A DNA stretch of 21,919 nt from JBGTGG01 sp964398945 (GTDB taxonomy: Bacteria; Bacteroidota; Bacteroidia; Cytophagales; Cyclobacteriaceae), in contig CAYNOT010000033.1 in NCBI GenBank assembly GCA_964398945.1, forward strand, positions 1-21,919, read 5' to 3'. Numbering within the stretch: the first letter of the stretch is position 1; each line of letters begins with the position of its first letter. A model generated the notes under the pieces. That model worked only from the letters and a program-made list of their open reading frames with translations, did not search any database and was not told the origin of the DNA. The position numbers were made by a program, and so were the translations under genes. Shown here piece after piece: positions 15,121-21,851 of this stretch.

Positions 15121-15567
15121 ATGGACAAGAAAGCGGACATCCAAAAGACCATCTACGACAACGCTAAGAGTCATTTTTTGGGGAATTTCCCCGACTCGCT
15201 ACCCATTGAACAGGCGTATGTTCATATTGGTATTTATTTGGGGTGGATCATCGATTCGGATTTATATTCAGAATATTTTGAGGATGAAGCCTCAAATCAA
15301 ATTTTCCGCTTCAAGCGTAGGGAGATATCCTGTACAATCCTAAGTGAGATTTGGGACGGCTATCTTGGCCACGAACTTTTCAACAGGCAAGGCAATATGT
15401 TTACCTACTACTATTATGGAGGTGGATTGTATCGAAATGACTACGATGAGTTGCTGGTAAAAAGCCTTCCATCGCTCTACCATGTTACTGATACGTGGGA
15501 GAATTACGAAAAAATGAAAACACGCATGGACATGCGCTTTCAGGATTGGCGCAAACTGATCAGTTGA
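15121..15567 (+). CDS. Conserved hypothetical protein (DUF7832-like)
   Basis: A 148-residue soluble protein. Blocks such as NFPDSLPIEQAYVHIGIYLG, IWDGYLGHELFNRQGNMFTY and YGGGLYRNDYDELL, with SLYHVTDTWENYEKM near the end, resemble a small family of conserved hypothetical proteins often found near contact-dependent or immunity-type genes in other bacteria (DUF7832-like in my memory, not verified). No catalytic motif, TM segment or signal is visible. It begins 10 bases after the SpmA-SpmB stop and so probably shares its transcript. Its stop codon directly abuts (no gap) the stop of the convergent TPR-like gene. Function unknown. Confidence 0.75.
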   Translation: MDKKADIQKTIYDNAKSHFLGNFPDSLPIEQAYVHIGIYLGWIIDSDLYSEYFEDEASNQIFRFKRREISCTILSEIWDGYLGHELFNRQGNMFTYYYYGGGLYRNDYDELLVKSLPSLYHVTDTWENYEKMKTRMDMRFQDWRKLIS

Positions 15568-17364
15568 TCAATTACCGGTTAAAAATTTACCGTTTTTATC
15601 AATCAGCATTTCACGGCCATCGGAGAGGACAATGATAACAGCGCCATTGTCCTCTTTGTATTTCAATGCTGATGGGTTCAAATCCAATTGATAAGGGTTA
15701 GTCCATGCCAATCCATCTGCCCGGTAAACCTTTGAGAGGGATGCCCTGAATTTTTGACCTTCTTTTACTGATGAAAAATACAGGACATAAAAAATATGTT
15801 CGCCTTCATCAGAAGTGACCAGGGCATGTGCCCCCGGCAAGGTAGAGAGTTTGAAATACTTTGGCTCCATCTTTATGGAAATAGAGATGTCCGGTCTTCG
15901 GGATGGTGTTATTGTATGGAAATAGCCCGTCACGTTAAGGGAATCAACGTAGGCCAGCCCTGCGGTATAGCGTTCTTCTTCCATCACCAATATTTTATAC
16001 TTTTCATCAGCGGGGTCTGTAAACAACGGAACCCGTTCTTCACCGGTAACCAACCAACGCAATTCTTCTTTATACCTTGCCAACGCTTCGCTTTTTTTAC
16101 GTTGCTCCCGTTCGGCAAATTCCTTAAGGGCTTTTATATAACTCTTCAACACAACAGGATTATTGTAGGTATTCTCTACAAAATGACTGTAGTTGGCAAC
16201 CATCGCATCCAAATCAGATTCAAATAATTTATTCGCCTTTACATCAAGTGTATTTAAATAGTCCAATTCCCTGGTAATCTGTTCAACCTTTAGCCGTGCA
16301 TCAAGTGAATCTTGGTTTTTGCGGTTTTCAATAACCGCTGAGCGATATTCCAGGTCTGCAATTTTCAATGCAAACAAATTCAACGGAAGTGGATCAGGAT
16401 CGAACTTCTTCATCTTATCTGCCAACAGCTCATCAATAATTTTGGTGAGTTCGCTTTTTACGGATACGGAGTCCTTGTTTAATTTTTCACGTAAGTTATT
16501 GATTTCAATATCATAGGCGATCAAATGCTCTTGCATTGGAAAAACCTCTTCTTTGATCACTTTCCCGGTTTCCGTTGCAAACTTTTTGTAGTTCCAAAGT
16601 TTCAATTCATTCATAAAAAAATCCGTTCCGGATTTCCCTTCCATGGCAAAGTCACTGATATCCACCAACGAATAGGATTGGTTATAACCGGTTTTTTCCA
16701 AGCTGCCCAGGCTGGTTTTGTAATGGTCAAATGCTTTGGTACAGGAATCAAAACGTACCGATAACTCCTTTAAATTTTGCAGCAACACATCATCTGCGCG
16801 TAGATAAAGCTCTTTTTGTGTGGGGTATTTCGCCTGAATGGAAGTGTATAGATCAATGGATTTCTTGTAGAGTGTGTCGGCAAGGCTAAAATAATGCTTG
16901 ACCATTTTTACCTGATCGATCCGTGCCTTTAATGCATCACGCTTTTTCTCAAGATCAAATTGAATATCGGAGAGCTTTACACCGAAAGAACCTGTACGTA
17001 AATCCCTGCGGTTATAGATTTCATAATACTCATCGTTGCGTTTTACTTCCTTTTCGGTGATGGCCGTGTATGCTATGTTAAAATAGAATATTGATGAATC
17101 CATCATGGATACCGCCTCGTCTGTTTTTTTTAAAACATCGACCCGCAAAGATTTTTCCTCCAGGATAAGCCCCATATAGAGATAGGCGCTTGGCGTATTG
17201 TCGTTACTTGCCAGAAACTGTTTTAACACAGGTTCTGCTGCATCGTATTGTTTGGCCCGTAACAGACCGTAGATGTCCTTATACTTAACCTTTTGCCCGA
17301 AACCCGGCACTGCTATCAAGAAAATTACAAGGAACTTGAAAAAGCCAACTTTTCCCATGTTCAA
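15568..17364 (-). CDS. Exported TPR-like/coiled-coil hypothetical protein
   Basis: A 598-residue protein with an N-terminal signal peptide (VGFFKFLVIFLIAVPGFGQ, likely cleaved after FGQ). Residues about 25-120 look like one or two TPR-type helical hairpins (LRAKQYDAAEPVLKQFLASN, YLYMGLILEEKS). The middle is long, charged and helical, rich in K/E/L/D (for example KRDALKARIDQVKMVKHYFS), probably coiled coil. The last 100 residues are beta-rich with no recognised domain (ISIKMEPKYFKLSTLPGAHA, REMLIDKNGKFLTGN). Export to the periplasm is likely; the role is unknown. Its start lies 71 bases from the divergent TlpA-like gene. The stop abuts the stop of the gene on the other strand. Confidence 0.8.
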   Translation of the reverse strand: MNMGKVGFFKFLVIFLIAVPGFGQKVKYKDIYGLLRAKQYDAAEPVLKQFLASNDNTPSAYLYMGLILEEKSLRVDVLKKTDEAVSMMDSSIFYFNIAYTAITEKEVKRNDEYYEIYNRRDLRTGSFGVKLSDIQFDLEKKRDALKARIDQVKMVKHYFSLADTLYKKSIDLYTSIQAKYPTQKELYLRADDVLLQNLKELSVRFDSCTKAFDHYKTSLGSLEKTGYNQSYSLVDISDFAMEGKSGTDFFMNELKLWNYKKFATETGKVIKEEVFPMQEHLIAYDIEINNLREKLNKDSVSVKSELTKIIDELLADKMKKFDPDPLPLNLFALKIADLEYRSAVIENRKNQDSLDARLKVEQITRELDYLNTLDVKANKLFESDLDAMVANYSHFVENTYNNPVVLKSYIKALKEFAEREQRKKSEALARYKEELRWLVTGEERVPLFTDPADEKYKILVMEEERYTAGLAYVDSLNVTGYFHTITPSRRPDISISIKMEPKYFKLSTLPGAHALVTSDEGEHIFYVLYFSSVKEGQKFRASLSKVYRADGLAWTNPYQLDLNPSALKYKEDNGAVIIVLSDGREMLIDKNGKFLTGN

Positions 17365-17435
17365 GAATTATTATCTTTCGAAATTAATTAAAAAGTAGGG
17401 ACAATTTAGTCAATCAAATCAATTCTAAAATTAAA

Positions 17436-18047
17436 ATGGTAGAATTCCTTAACCACCAACGTGTTATGGGTTTTATAAAAATGATTAAACCTTGGTTGTC
17501 AGCCGTGGTACTTGTATTGGTACTTCGGTACACCGGTGTGTTGGCAGGCATCTCAACACTCACCAATACTGCGTTAATGAAAGTCGGAATAATGGATTAT
17601 AATCCAACTGTACCAACATTAACGGAAGATTTCAATTTCAATTTCAGGTTAAAAGACCTGGAAGGAAACCTGGTCGATTTTACTTCCTATAAAGGAAAAG
17701 TAGTGGTGATCAACCTGTGGGCAACCTGGTGTGCCCCTTGTCGGGTGGAGATGCCATCCATTCAAAGTTTGTATTCAAAAATTGAATCTGAAAATATTGA
17801 ATTTGTAATCTTATCACTGGATCGTGATAGTGAAGTAAATAAGGTTAAAAAATATATTACAAAGAATGCGTTCACATTTCCGGTGTTCATGCCCCACGGA
17901 TATCTGGCAGATCAACTTCAGGCGGATGTCATTCCTACTACGCTGGTAATTGACAAATCGGGCAAAATCGTAAATCGAAAAACGGGCACCACCAATTTTG
18001 ATACAAAACAATTCAAGAATTACCTGGAAGAACTGGCCAGTGAATAA
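17436..18047 (+). CDS. TlpA-like membrane-anchored thioredoxin
   Basis: A 203-residue thiol-disulfide oxidoreductase tethered to the inner membrane. One N-terminal TM (about 20-40, WLSAVVLVLVLRYTGVLAG) is followed by a periplasmic thioredoxin fold of the AhpC/TSA-TlpA type: FNFRLKDLEGNLVDFTSYKG, then KVVVINLWATWCAPCRVEMP with redox-active C99 and C102, then FVILSLDRDSEVNKVKKYI and the cis-Pro region VIPTTLVIDKSGKI. Likely roles are reduction of cytochrome c or other periplasmic thiols. Start choice: ATG at 17436 gives MVEFLNHQRVMGFIKMIKPW; ATG at 17466 (MGFIKMIK) is equally possible and would place the TM closer to the start. It stands divergent to the exported TPR-like gene and 72 bases before the SPFH gene. 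Confidence 0.9.
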   Translation: MVEFLNHQRVMGFIKMIKPWLSAVVLVLVLRYTGVLAGISTLTNTALMKVGIMDYNPTVPTLTEDFNFNFRLKDLEGNLVDFTSYKGKVVVINLWATWCAPCRVEMPSIQSLYSKIESENIEFVILSLDRDSEVNKVKKYITKNAFTFPVFMPHGYLADQLQADVIPTTLVIDKSGKIVNRKTGTTNFDTKQFKNYLEELASE

Positions 18048-18119
18048 AACTTGATCAAATAAACCTGTTATGGTTTTCATTTTATTCTTAATTTCCGACT
18101 TCATCAAAACAAAAAGGCC

Positions 18120-19229
18120 ATGGGAATTTGGGACCGCATTAAAAATGAATTAATTGATATTATTGAGTGGACGGACGATAGTTCGAACACCATGGTGTGG
18201 CGGTTTCCACGCCATCAAAACGAAATCAAGACCGGGGCTAAACTTACCGTTCGCGAAAGCCAGGTAGCCGTATTCGTAAATGAAGGACAAATCGCAGATG
18301 TTTTTAAGCCCGGCCTTCACACACTCACCACGCAAAACATGCCCATCCTCACCACGCTTAAAGGATGGAAATATGGTTTCAACAGTCCGTTTAAAGTTGA
18401 AGTGTATTTTGTCAACACAAAAAACTTCACCGATCAAAAATGGGGAACCAAAAACCCAATCATGTTGCGGGATGCGGAATTCGGCCCCATCCGGCTTCGT
18501 GCATTTGGAACGTACGCGCTAAAAGTTACCGATGCCGGGAAATTCATTAAAGAAATAGCAGGTACGCAAGCACATTTCACAACAGAGGAAGTTACCGATC
18601 AACTTCGCAACCTCATCATTACACGTTTTACAGATGCTGTAGCGGAAAGTAAAATACCCGTGCTCGACCTTGCGGCCAATTATGATGAACTCTCAAAATT
18701 CATCGGGGGAAAAGTGAACCCCGAATTTGGTGAATATGGATTGGAAATCACGAAGTTCCTGGTGGAGAACATCTCCCTTCCACCGGAAGTGGAACAAGCC
18801 CTCGACAAGCGCAGCAGCATGGGCATTGTAGGGAACTTAAACCAGTATGCACAATTCCAGGCAGCCAATGCAATGGAAGCAGCAGCAAAAAACCCGTCCG
18901 GTGGTGGTGCTTCCGAAGGCATCGGACTTGGGATGGGCTTCGCAATGGCCGGGCAGATGGGACAAATGTTCAATCAAAACCAGCAAAACCAAAATCAACA
19001 AAGCCCACCTCCTTTACCGGGCGGAAATATCCAGTTTTTTGTGGCGATCAATGGTCAACAACAAGGCCCCTTTACACTAGAAACATTAAAGCAAATGGTT
19101 CAATCCGGAAGCTTGAAAACAGATTCATTGCTTTGGAAACAAGGCATGGCCAACTGGTTAAAAGCTTCTGATATTACGGAGGTAAATGAATTGTTTGGTG
19201 CTGTTCCCCCACCGCTTCCTCCTCAATAA
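18120..19229 (+). CDS. SPFH-domain protein with C-terminal GYF_2-type domain
   Basis: A 369-residue protein without an N-terminal TM. Residues about 1-240 are the SPFH domain of the YdjI/virion-core-like type: MGIWDRIKNELIDIIEW, KLTVRESQVAVFVNEGQIAD, FKPGLHTLTTQNMPILTTLK, then LRAFGTYALKVTDAGKF and LEITKFLVENISLPPEVEQA. A Gly/Ala/Met-rich then Gln/Asn-rich linker (about 255-300, NQNQQNQNQQ) leads to a GYF_2-type domain at about 303-360: FFVAINGQQQGPFTLETLKQ, then WKQGMANWLKASDI. Pro tracts occur in the linker and at the end (PPPLPPQ). The zinc-ribbon gene follows at 15 bases and is the usual partner. The complex is probably a membrane-associated scaffold; its function is not established. Confidence 0.9.
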   Translation: MGIWDRIKNELIDIIEWTDDSSNTMVWRFPRHQNEIKTGAKLTVRESQVAVFVNEGQIADVFKPGLHTLTTQNMPILTTLKGWKYGFNSPFKVEVYFVNTKNFTDQKWGTKNPIMLRDAEFGPIRLRAFGTYALKVTDAGKFIKEIAGTQAHFTTEEVTDQLRNLIITRFTDAVAESKIPVLDLAANYDELSKFIGGKVNPEFGEYGLEITKFLVENISLPPEVEQALDKRSSMGIVGNLNQYAQFQAANAMEAAAKNPSGGGASEGIGLGMGFAMAGQMGQMFNQNQQNQNQQSPPPLPGGNIQFFVAINGQQQGPFTLETLKQMVQSGSLKTDSLLWKQGMANWLKASDITEVNELFGAVPPPLPPQ

Positions 19230-19244
19230 GCATTTAATAGTCCA

Positions 19245-20357
19245 ATGGCGGATTTTGTAGAATCAACACACGCGATTAGTGATGAACTCGCCTGCTCAGG
19301 TTGCGGATCATTGCTCAGGTTTAAACCGGGTTCCACACATTTGGTATGTGAATATTGTGGCAATGACAATGAAATCGCCAGCCCTGAAATTGCAGGAAAG
19401 GTAGAAGAACAATGCCTGGAGGATTTTCTTGCCAACAATTTTGAGGAGGAGGAAAAAATTGAAACGACCGTATTAAAATGCAATGCCTGCGGAGCCAGTT
19501 CAACACTCGACCCGAAAATCAGTTCTGACAAATGTCCTTTTTGCGACAGTACGTTAGTGATCAAAAATGGGGAAAGCAAACTGTTGCACAAACCCCAATA
19601 TGTTTTGCCCTTTGGATTGAACGATCAACAAGCAGTAAGCAATTTCAAAACATGGTTGAACAAACTCTGGTTTGCACCTAATGATCTAAAACACTATGCA
19701 GATCGCGCAGACAAACTGAATGGAATGTACCTTCCCTACTGGACTTTTGATTGTTCAACGTCATCACGTTATACCGGGCAACGCGGTGAAGATTATCAAA
19801 CAACAGAATCGTATCAAGCACATGAAAATGGACGAAGTGTTACCAAAACCCGTACGGTCACAAAAACCCAGTGGTATCCTGTGTCCGGAAATGTTTCGAA
19901 TATTTTTGATGATTTGTTAATTGAAGCTACGCATTCTTTGCCACAACCAAAACTTCGTGAACTCGAGCCGTGGGATTTAGACAAGTTGATGCCATACGAT
20001 GATAAATACCTAAGTGGGTTCAGGACCGAGACGTATGTTGTTGATGTAAAGTCTGGGTACCAAGGCGCGAAGGAAAGAATGGAGGGTGCCATTTATCATT
20101 CGGTCCGTCAGGATATTGGTGGCGACCGTCAAAACATTTTTTTCGTCAACACTACTTACAAAGACCCAACCTTTAAACATGTATTGCTTCCTGTTTGGAT
20201 CAGCGCGTACAAATTCAAAGGCAAAGTTTATCAGATTATGATCAATGCCCGCACAGGCGAGGTACAAGGCGACCGGCCGTATAGCCCTGTGAAAATTGGA
20301 TTGTCGATTTTTGTAGGGTTGGTGATTGCGTTGTTGATCTATCTTTTTGTGAAATGA
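19245..20357 (+). CDS. Zinc-ribbon membrane protein, partner of the SPFH protein
   Basis: A 370-residue protein with two N-terminal zinc ribbons and one C-terminal TM. Ribbon 1: C17-S-G-C20 and C35-E-Y-C38; ribbon 2: C79-N-A-C82 and C97-P-F-C100. A large beta-rich region follows (KPQYVLPFGLNDQQAVSNFK, NGMYLPYWTFDCSTSSRYTG, KTQWYPVSGNVSNIFDDLLI, HVLLPVWISAYKFKGKVYQI), then a hydrophobic tail anchor (about 347-369, KIGLSIFVGLVIALLIYLFV). Homologues are often annotated as 'zinc ribbon' or mis-annotated as primosomal protein/helicase; there is no helicase motif here. Its place 15 bases after the SPFH-GYF gene suggests cotranscription and a joint complex. Confidence 0.88.
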   Translation: MADFVESTHAISDELACSGCGSLLRFKPGSTHLVCEYCGNDNEIASPEIAGKVEEQCLEDFLANNFEEEEKIETTVLKCNACGASSTLDPKISSDKCPFCDSTLVIKNGESKLLHKPQYVLPFGLNDQQAVSNFKTWLNKLWFAPNDLKHYADRADKLNGMYLPYWTFDCSTSSRYTGQRGEDYQTTESYQAHENGRSVTKTRTVTKTQWYPVSGNVSNIFDDLLIEATHSLPQPKLRELEPWDLDKLMPYDDKYLSGFRTETYVVDVKSGYQGAKERMEGAIYHSVRQDIGGDRQNIFFVNTTYKDPTFKHVLLPVWISAYKFKGKVYQIMINARTGEVQGDRPYSPVKIGLSIFVGLVIALLIYLFVK

Positions 20358-20501
20358 GGGTTGTTGGTTTGCATGGATGGTTTGAATAAAATTTTAAAAT
20401 ATCGTTCCTGCAATCCTGCTGTTGATACCAAAATCCTATCCATAACTTTTTGCTAAAAAAATCCATTACACCCTCTTCCAAAGCAAGTTCAAGGTTATTT
20501 A

Positions 20502-20545
20502 CTTAGCAAAAGTGAAACTAATGTATTACATTCACGTTTGTTAAG
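20502..20545. promoter_or_regulatory. Long inverted repeat upstream of padR (candidate operator)
   Basis: Arms cttagcaaaagtgaa (20502-20516) and ttcacgtttgttaag (20531-20545) are complementary at 13 of 15 positions around a 14-base spacer that itself contains atgtattacat. PadR-type regulators bind AT-rich dyads with ATGT/ACAT half-sites, and this one ends 15 bases before the padR ATG, so autoregulation at this site is a natural inference. A near -7 box (cacgtttg, one mismatch to TAnnTTTG) lies in the right arm. Confidence 0.6.
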
Positions 20546-20560
20546 CAAACATTACCAAAA

Positions 20561-20887
20561 ATGAAACAACATTCCCTTGGTGAATTTGAAGAATTGGTAC
20601 TGCTCATGGTGGCAGCCCTGTATGACGAAGCTTATGGTGTTTCCATACTTGAAAACCTGGAAGATGAGTTAGAAAAAAAGTTGAACATAAGCGCCATCCA
20701 CGTTGCCCTGAAGCGGATGGAAGACAAGGGGTTTGTCAAGTCAAGGTTTGGCGGTATTACAGAAGAACGTGGCGGCAGGCGCAAGAAGTATTACATAGTT
20801 ACTGCATTAGGCAAAAGAATGCTGGATGAACAATACGCACTGCGTAACGGGATATACAAGCGCATTCCTAAAATCTCATTCGGCTGA
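20561..20887 (+). CDS. PadR-family transcriptional regulator
   Basis: A 108-residue winged-helix repressor. The pattern is clear: LGEFEELVLLMVAALYDEAYGVSILENL (helix 1-2, about 6-33), then NISAIHVALKRMEDKGFVKS (recognition helix, about 43-62), the wing RFGGITEERGGRRKKYYIVT (about 62-81) and a C-terminal dimerisation helix TALGKRMLDEQYALRNGIYK. It is the short, single-domain type. In Cytophagales such regulators are commonly found just upstream of a permease with the FCREDYLEEIEG prefix; here the stop TGA overlaps the ATG of such a permease (TGATG, 20885-20889), but the permease is truncated. An inverted repeat at 20502-20545 may be its own operator. Confidence 0.92.
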   Translation: MKQHSLGEFEELVLLMVAALYDEAYGVSILENLEDELEKKLNISAIHVALKRMEDKGFVKSRFGGITEERGGRRKKYYIVTALGKRMLDEQYALRNGIYKRIPKISFG

Positions 20888-20913
20888 TGCAACCTCCCAA
20901 GAAAGCGCTTGCC

Positions 20914-21043
20914 TTCCTCCGCTGGTTCTGCCGCGAAGATTATCTCGAAGAGATTGTGAAGGGGACTCTGGATAGAGGGGTATCTATAGGGAACTATAAG
21001 CATAACCCCGAAGGGGGTGAAAGGATTATAGAAAAATTGAGAG
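20914..21043. repeat. Direct repeat, left copy (permease prefix plus REP-like unit)
   Basis: This 130-base segment recurs at 21792-21919 with only two substitutions and a 2-base indel. It covers the permease codons FLRWFCREDYLEEI, a linker ctctggatagaggggtatct and a REP-like unit with core accccgaagggggt. Sequence to its left differs between the two copies although both encode the start of the same permease family. Confidence 0.92.
21005..21036 (+). repeat. REP-like palindromic unit 1
   Basis: Core accccgaagggggt (21005-21018) followed by the tail gaaaggattatagaaaa. Same orientation as units 5 and 7. Confidence 0.85.
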
Positions 21044-21058
21044 GATAAAACAAATCGA

Positions 21059-21091
21059 ACCCCGAAGGCTTGCCTACCGGCAGGCAGGGGT
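21059..21091 (+). repeat. REP-like unit 2 with a nested palindrome
   Basis: The core accccgaagg (21059-21068) is split from its closing ggggt (21087-21091) by about 18 bases, cttgcctaccggcaggca, which is itself nearly self-complementary (tgcct..aggca around ccgg). The tail attata of other units is replaced by tgatatatt, and the transposase ATG follows 8 bases after the core. Confidence 0.75.
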
Positions 21092-21099
21092 GATATATT

Positions 21100-21561
21100 A
21101 TGGCAGGCACATTTTCACAAATTTATATTCAGGCCGTTTTTGCGGTAAAAGGCAGGGAAAACCTGTTGCAAAAACAATGGAGAGACGAAGTTTTTAAATA
21201 CATGGCGGGTATCATCAAAGGAAAGAACCAGAAACCCATTATCGTAAACGGTGTAGCCGATCATGTTCACCTGTTTATCGGGTTAAAGCCTGTCATGGCA
21301 TTATCGGACTTGATACGGGAAGTAAAAAACAATACGACCAATTTTATCAATGAGAAGAAATTCGTAAAGGGAAAATTTTCATGGCAAGAAGGTTATGGTG
21401 CTTTTTCTTATTCGCACTCACAACTTGACACGGTTTATCAATACATATTAAACCAGGAAGAACACCACAGGAAGAAAACATTCAGGGAAGAGTACATAGA
21501 TTTTCTTCAAAAATTTAAAATAGAACACGATGAAAAATATTTGTTTGAATGGATAGAATGA
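21100..21561 (+). CDS. Y1 HUH transposase, IS200/REP-associated (RAYT) type
   Basis: A 153-residue single-strand transposase of the IS200/TnpA fold that would cut and rejoin DNA hairpins through a tyrosine. Motifs: the HUH pair H55-V-H57 in NGVADHVHLFIGL (about 50-62), the basic helix around SDLIREVKNNTTNFINEK (69-86) and the SWQEGYGAFSYSHSQ block (94-108); catalytic Y115 with Q119 in VYQYILNQEEHHRKKTF (112-128). The HHRKKTFREEYIDFL tail is typical of Bacteroidota REP-associated members, in which the gene is flanked by palindromic repeats rather than being part of an IS605-type pair; no TnpB is present. All catalytic residues are intact, so it may be active. The start lies 8 bases beyond a palindrome. 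Confidence 0.93.
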   Translation: MAGTFSQIYIQAVFAVKGRENLLQKQWRDEVFKYMAGIIKGKNQKPIIVNGVADHVHLFIGLKPVMALSDLIREVKNNTTNFINEKKFVKGKFSWQEGYGAFSYSHSQLDTVYQYILNQEEHHRKKTFREEYIDFLQKFKIEHDEKYLFEWIE

Positions 21562-21571
21562 CCAATATACC

Positions 21572-21584
21572 ACCCCTTCGGGGT
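21572..21584 (-). repeat. REP-like unit 3 (reverse orientation)
   Basis: Core accccttcggggt, the reverse complement of the core in units 5-6, 10 bases after the transposase stop. The ttataga tail is not evident. Confidence 0.75.
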
Positions 21585-21609
21585 TTGATTCCATTTATCG
21601 TTCAAATTG

Positions 21610-21634
21610 CTATAATCATCACATCCCTTCGGGA
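21610..21634 (-). repeat. REP-like unit 4 (reverse orientation, degenerate)
   Basis: ctataatc (21610-21617) followed by the core tcccttcggga (21624-21634). This is the reverse complement of the 'core plus gattatag' arrangement of units 1, 5 and 7, with a changed core. Confidence 0.7.
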
Positions 21635-21682
21635 TTGCAGGGTGAAGGGGCAAAAAATAAGCCTGACCGGATAGAAGGTGAA

Positions 21683-21711
21683 ACCCCGAAGGGGTGAAAG
21701 GATTATAGAAA
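21683..21711 (+). repeat. REP-like unit 5
   Basis: Core accccgaaggggt (21683-21695) with the full tail gaaaggattatagaaa. Together with unit 4 it forms an inverted pair, as in BIME-like arrangements. Confidence 0.85.
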
Positions 21712-21732
21712 ACGAAATAATAAATAAACCCA

Positions 21733-21745
21733 ACCCCGAAGGGGT
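21733..21745 (+). repeat. REP-like unit 6
   Basis: Core accccgaaggggt followed by gacataacatcc rather than the gattatag tail. It lies 13 bases upstream of the ATG of permease stub 2, where a padR stop would be expected in an ordinary operon. Confidence 0.8.
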
Positions 21746-21758
21746 GACATAACATCCC

Positions 21759-21851
21759 ATGAAAATCAATCCTCCAAAAAGACCGCTTCAATTCCTCCGC
21801 TGGTTCTGCCGCGAAGATTATCTCGAAGAGATTGAAGGGGGCTCTGGATAG
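21759..21851 (+). pseudogene. Truncated 5' end of a second permease gene (stub 2)
   Basis: A 30-codon frame: NPPKRPLQFLRWFCREDYLE then EIEGGSG and a stop. It is the same conserved permease prefix as stub 1 but starts differently (MKINPPKRPLQ instead of MQPPKKALA), so it is not a simple copy of the first start. After EIEG, where intact family members continue with D-L, the frame enters the same linker and REP-like unit as in stub 1 and stops at TAG. No padR gene precedes it; instead REP-like units do. It is probably the start of a paralogous permease brought here by recombination or the element itself. Confidence 0.7.

Larger units (their letters stand above)
20887..21048 (+). pseudogene. Truncated 5' end of a PadR-linked permease gene (stub 1)
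   Basis: A 53-codon frame overlapping the padR stop by one base. Codons 1-23 encode the conserved cytoplasmic prefix of Cytophagales ABC permeases ('permease prefix domain 2' type): PPKKALAFLRWFCREDYLEEI. After this point the permease, normally several hundred residues with FtsX blocks, is missing; the frame runs into a repeat and encodes about 30 unrelated residues (VKGTLDRGVSIGNYKHNPEG and onward) before a stop. A 2-base insertion (tg at about 20957) relative to stub 2 keeps the repeat open in this frame. The one-base overlap with padR shows the original operon, so the permease was destroyed in place. Confidence 0.75.

Noticed and set aside
18060..18085. Small hairpin aaacc/ggttt followed by a T-rich stretch after the TlpA-like gene
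   Set aside because: Only 5 bp of A/T-rich stem and an interrupted T-run; too weak to call.
21507..21791. Minus-strand frame of 94 codons over the right-hand palindromes
   Set aside because: It is made of the REP-like repeats and the permease stub read backwards; no family resemblance.
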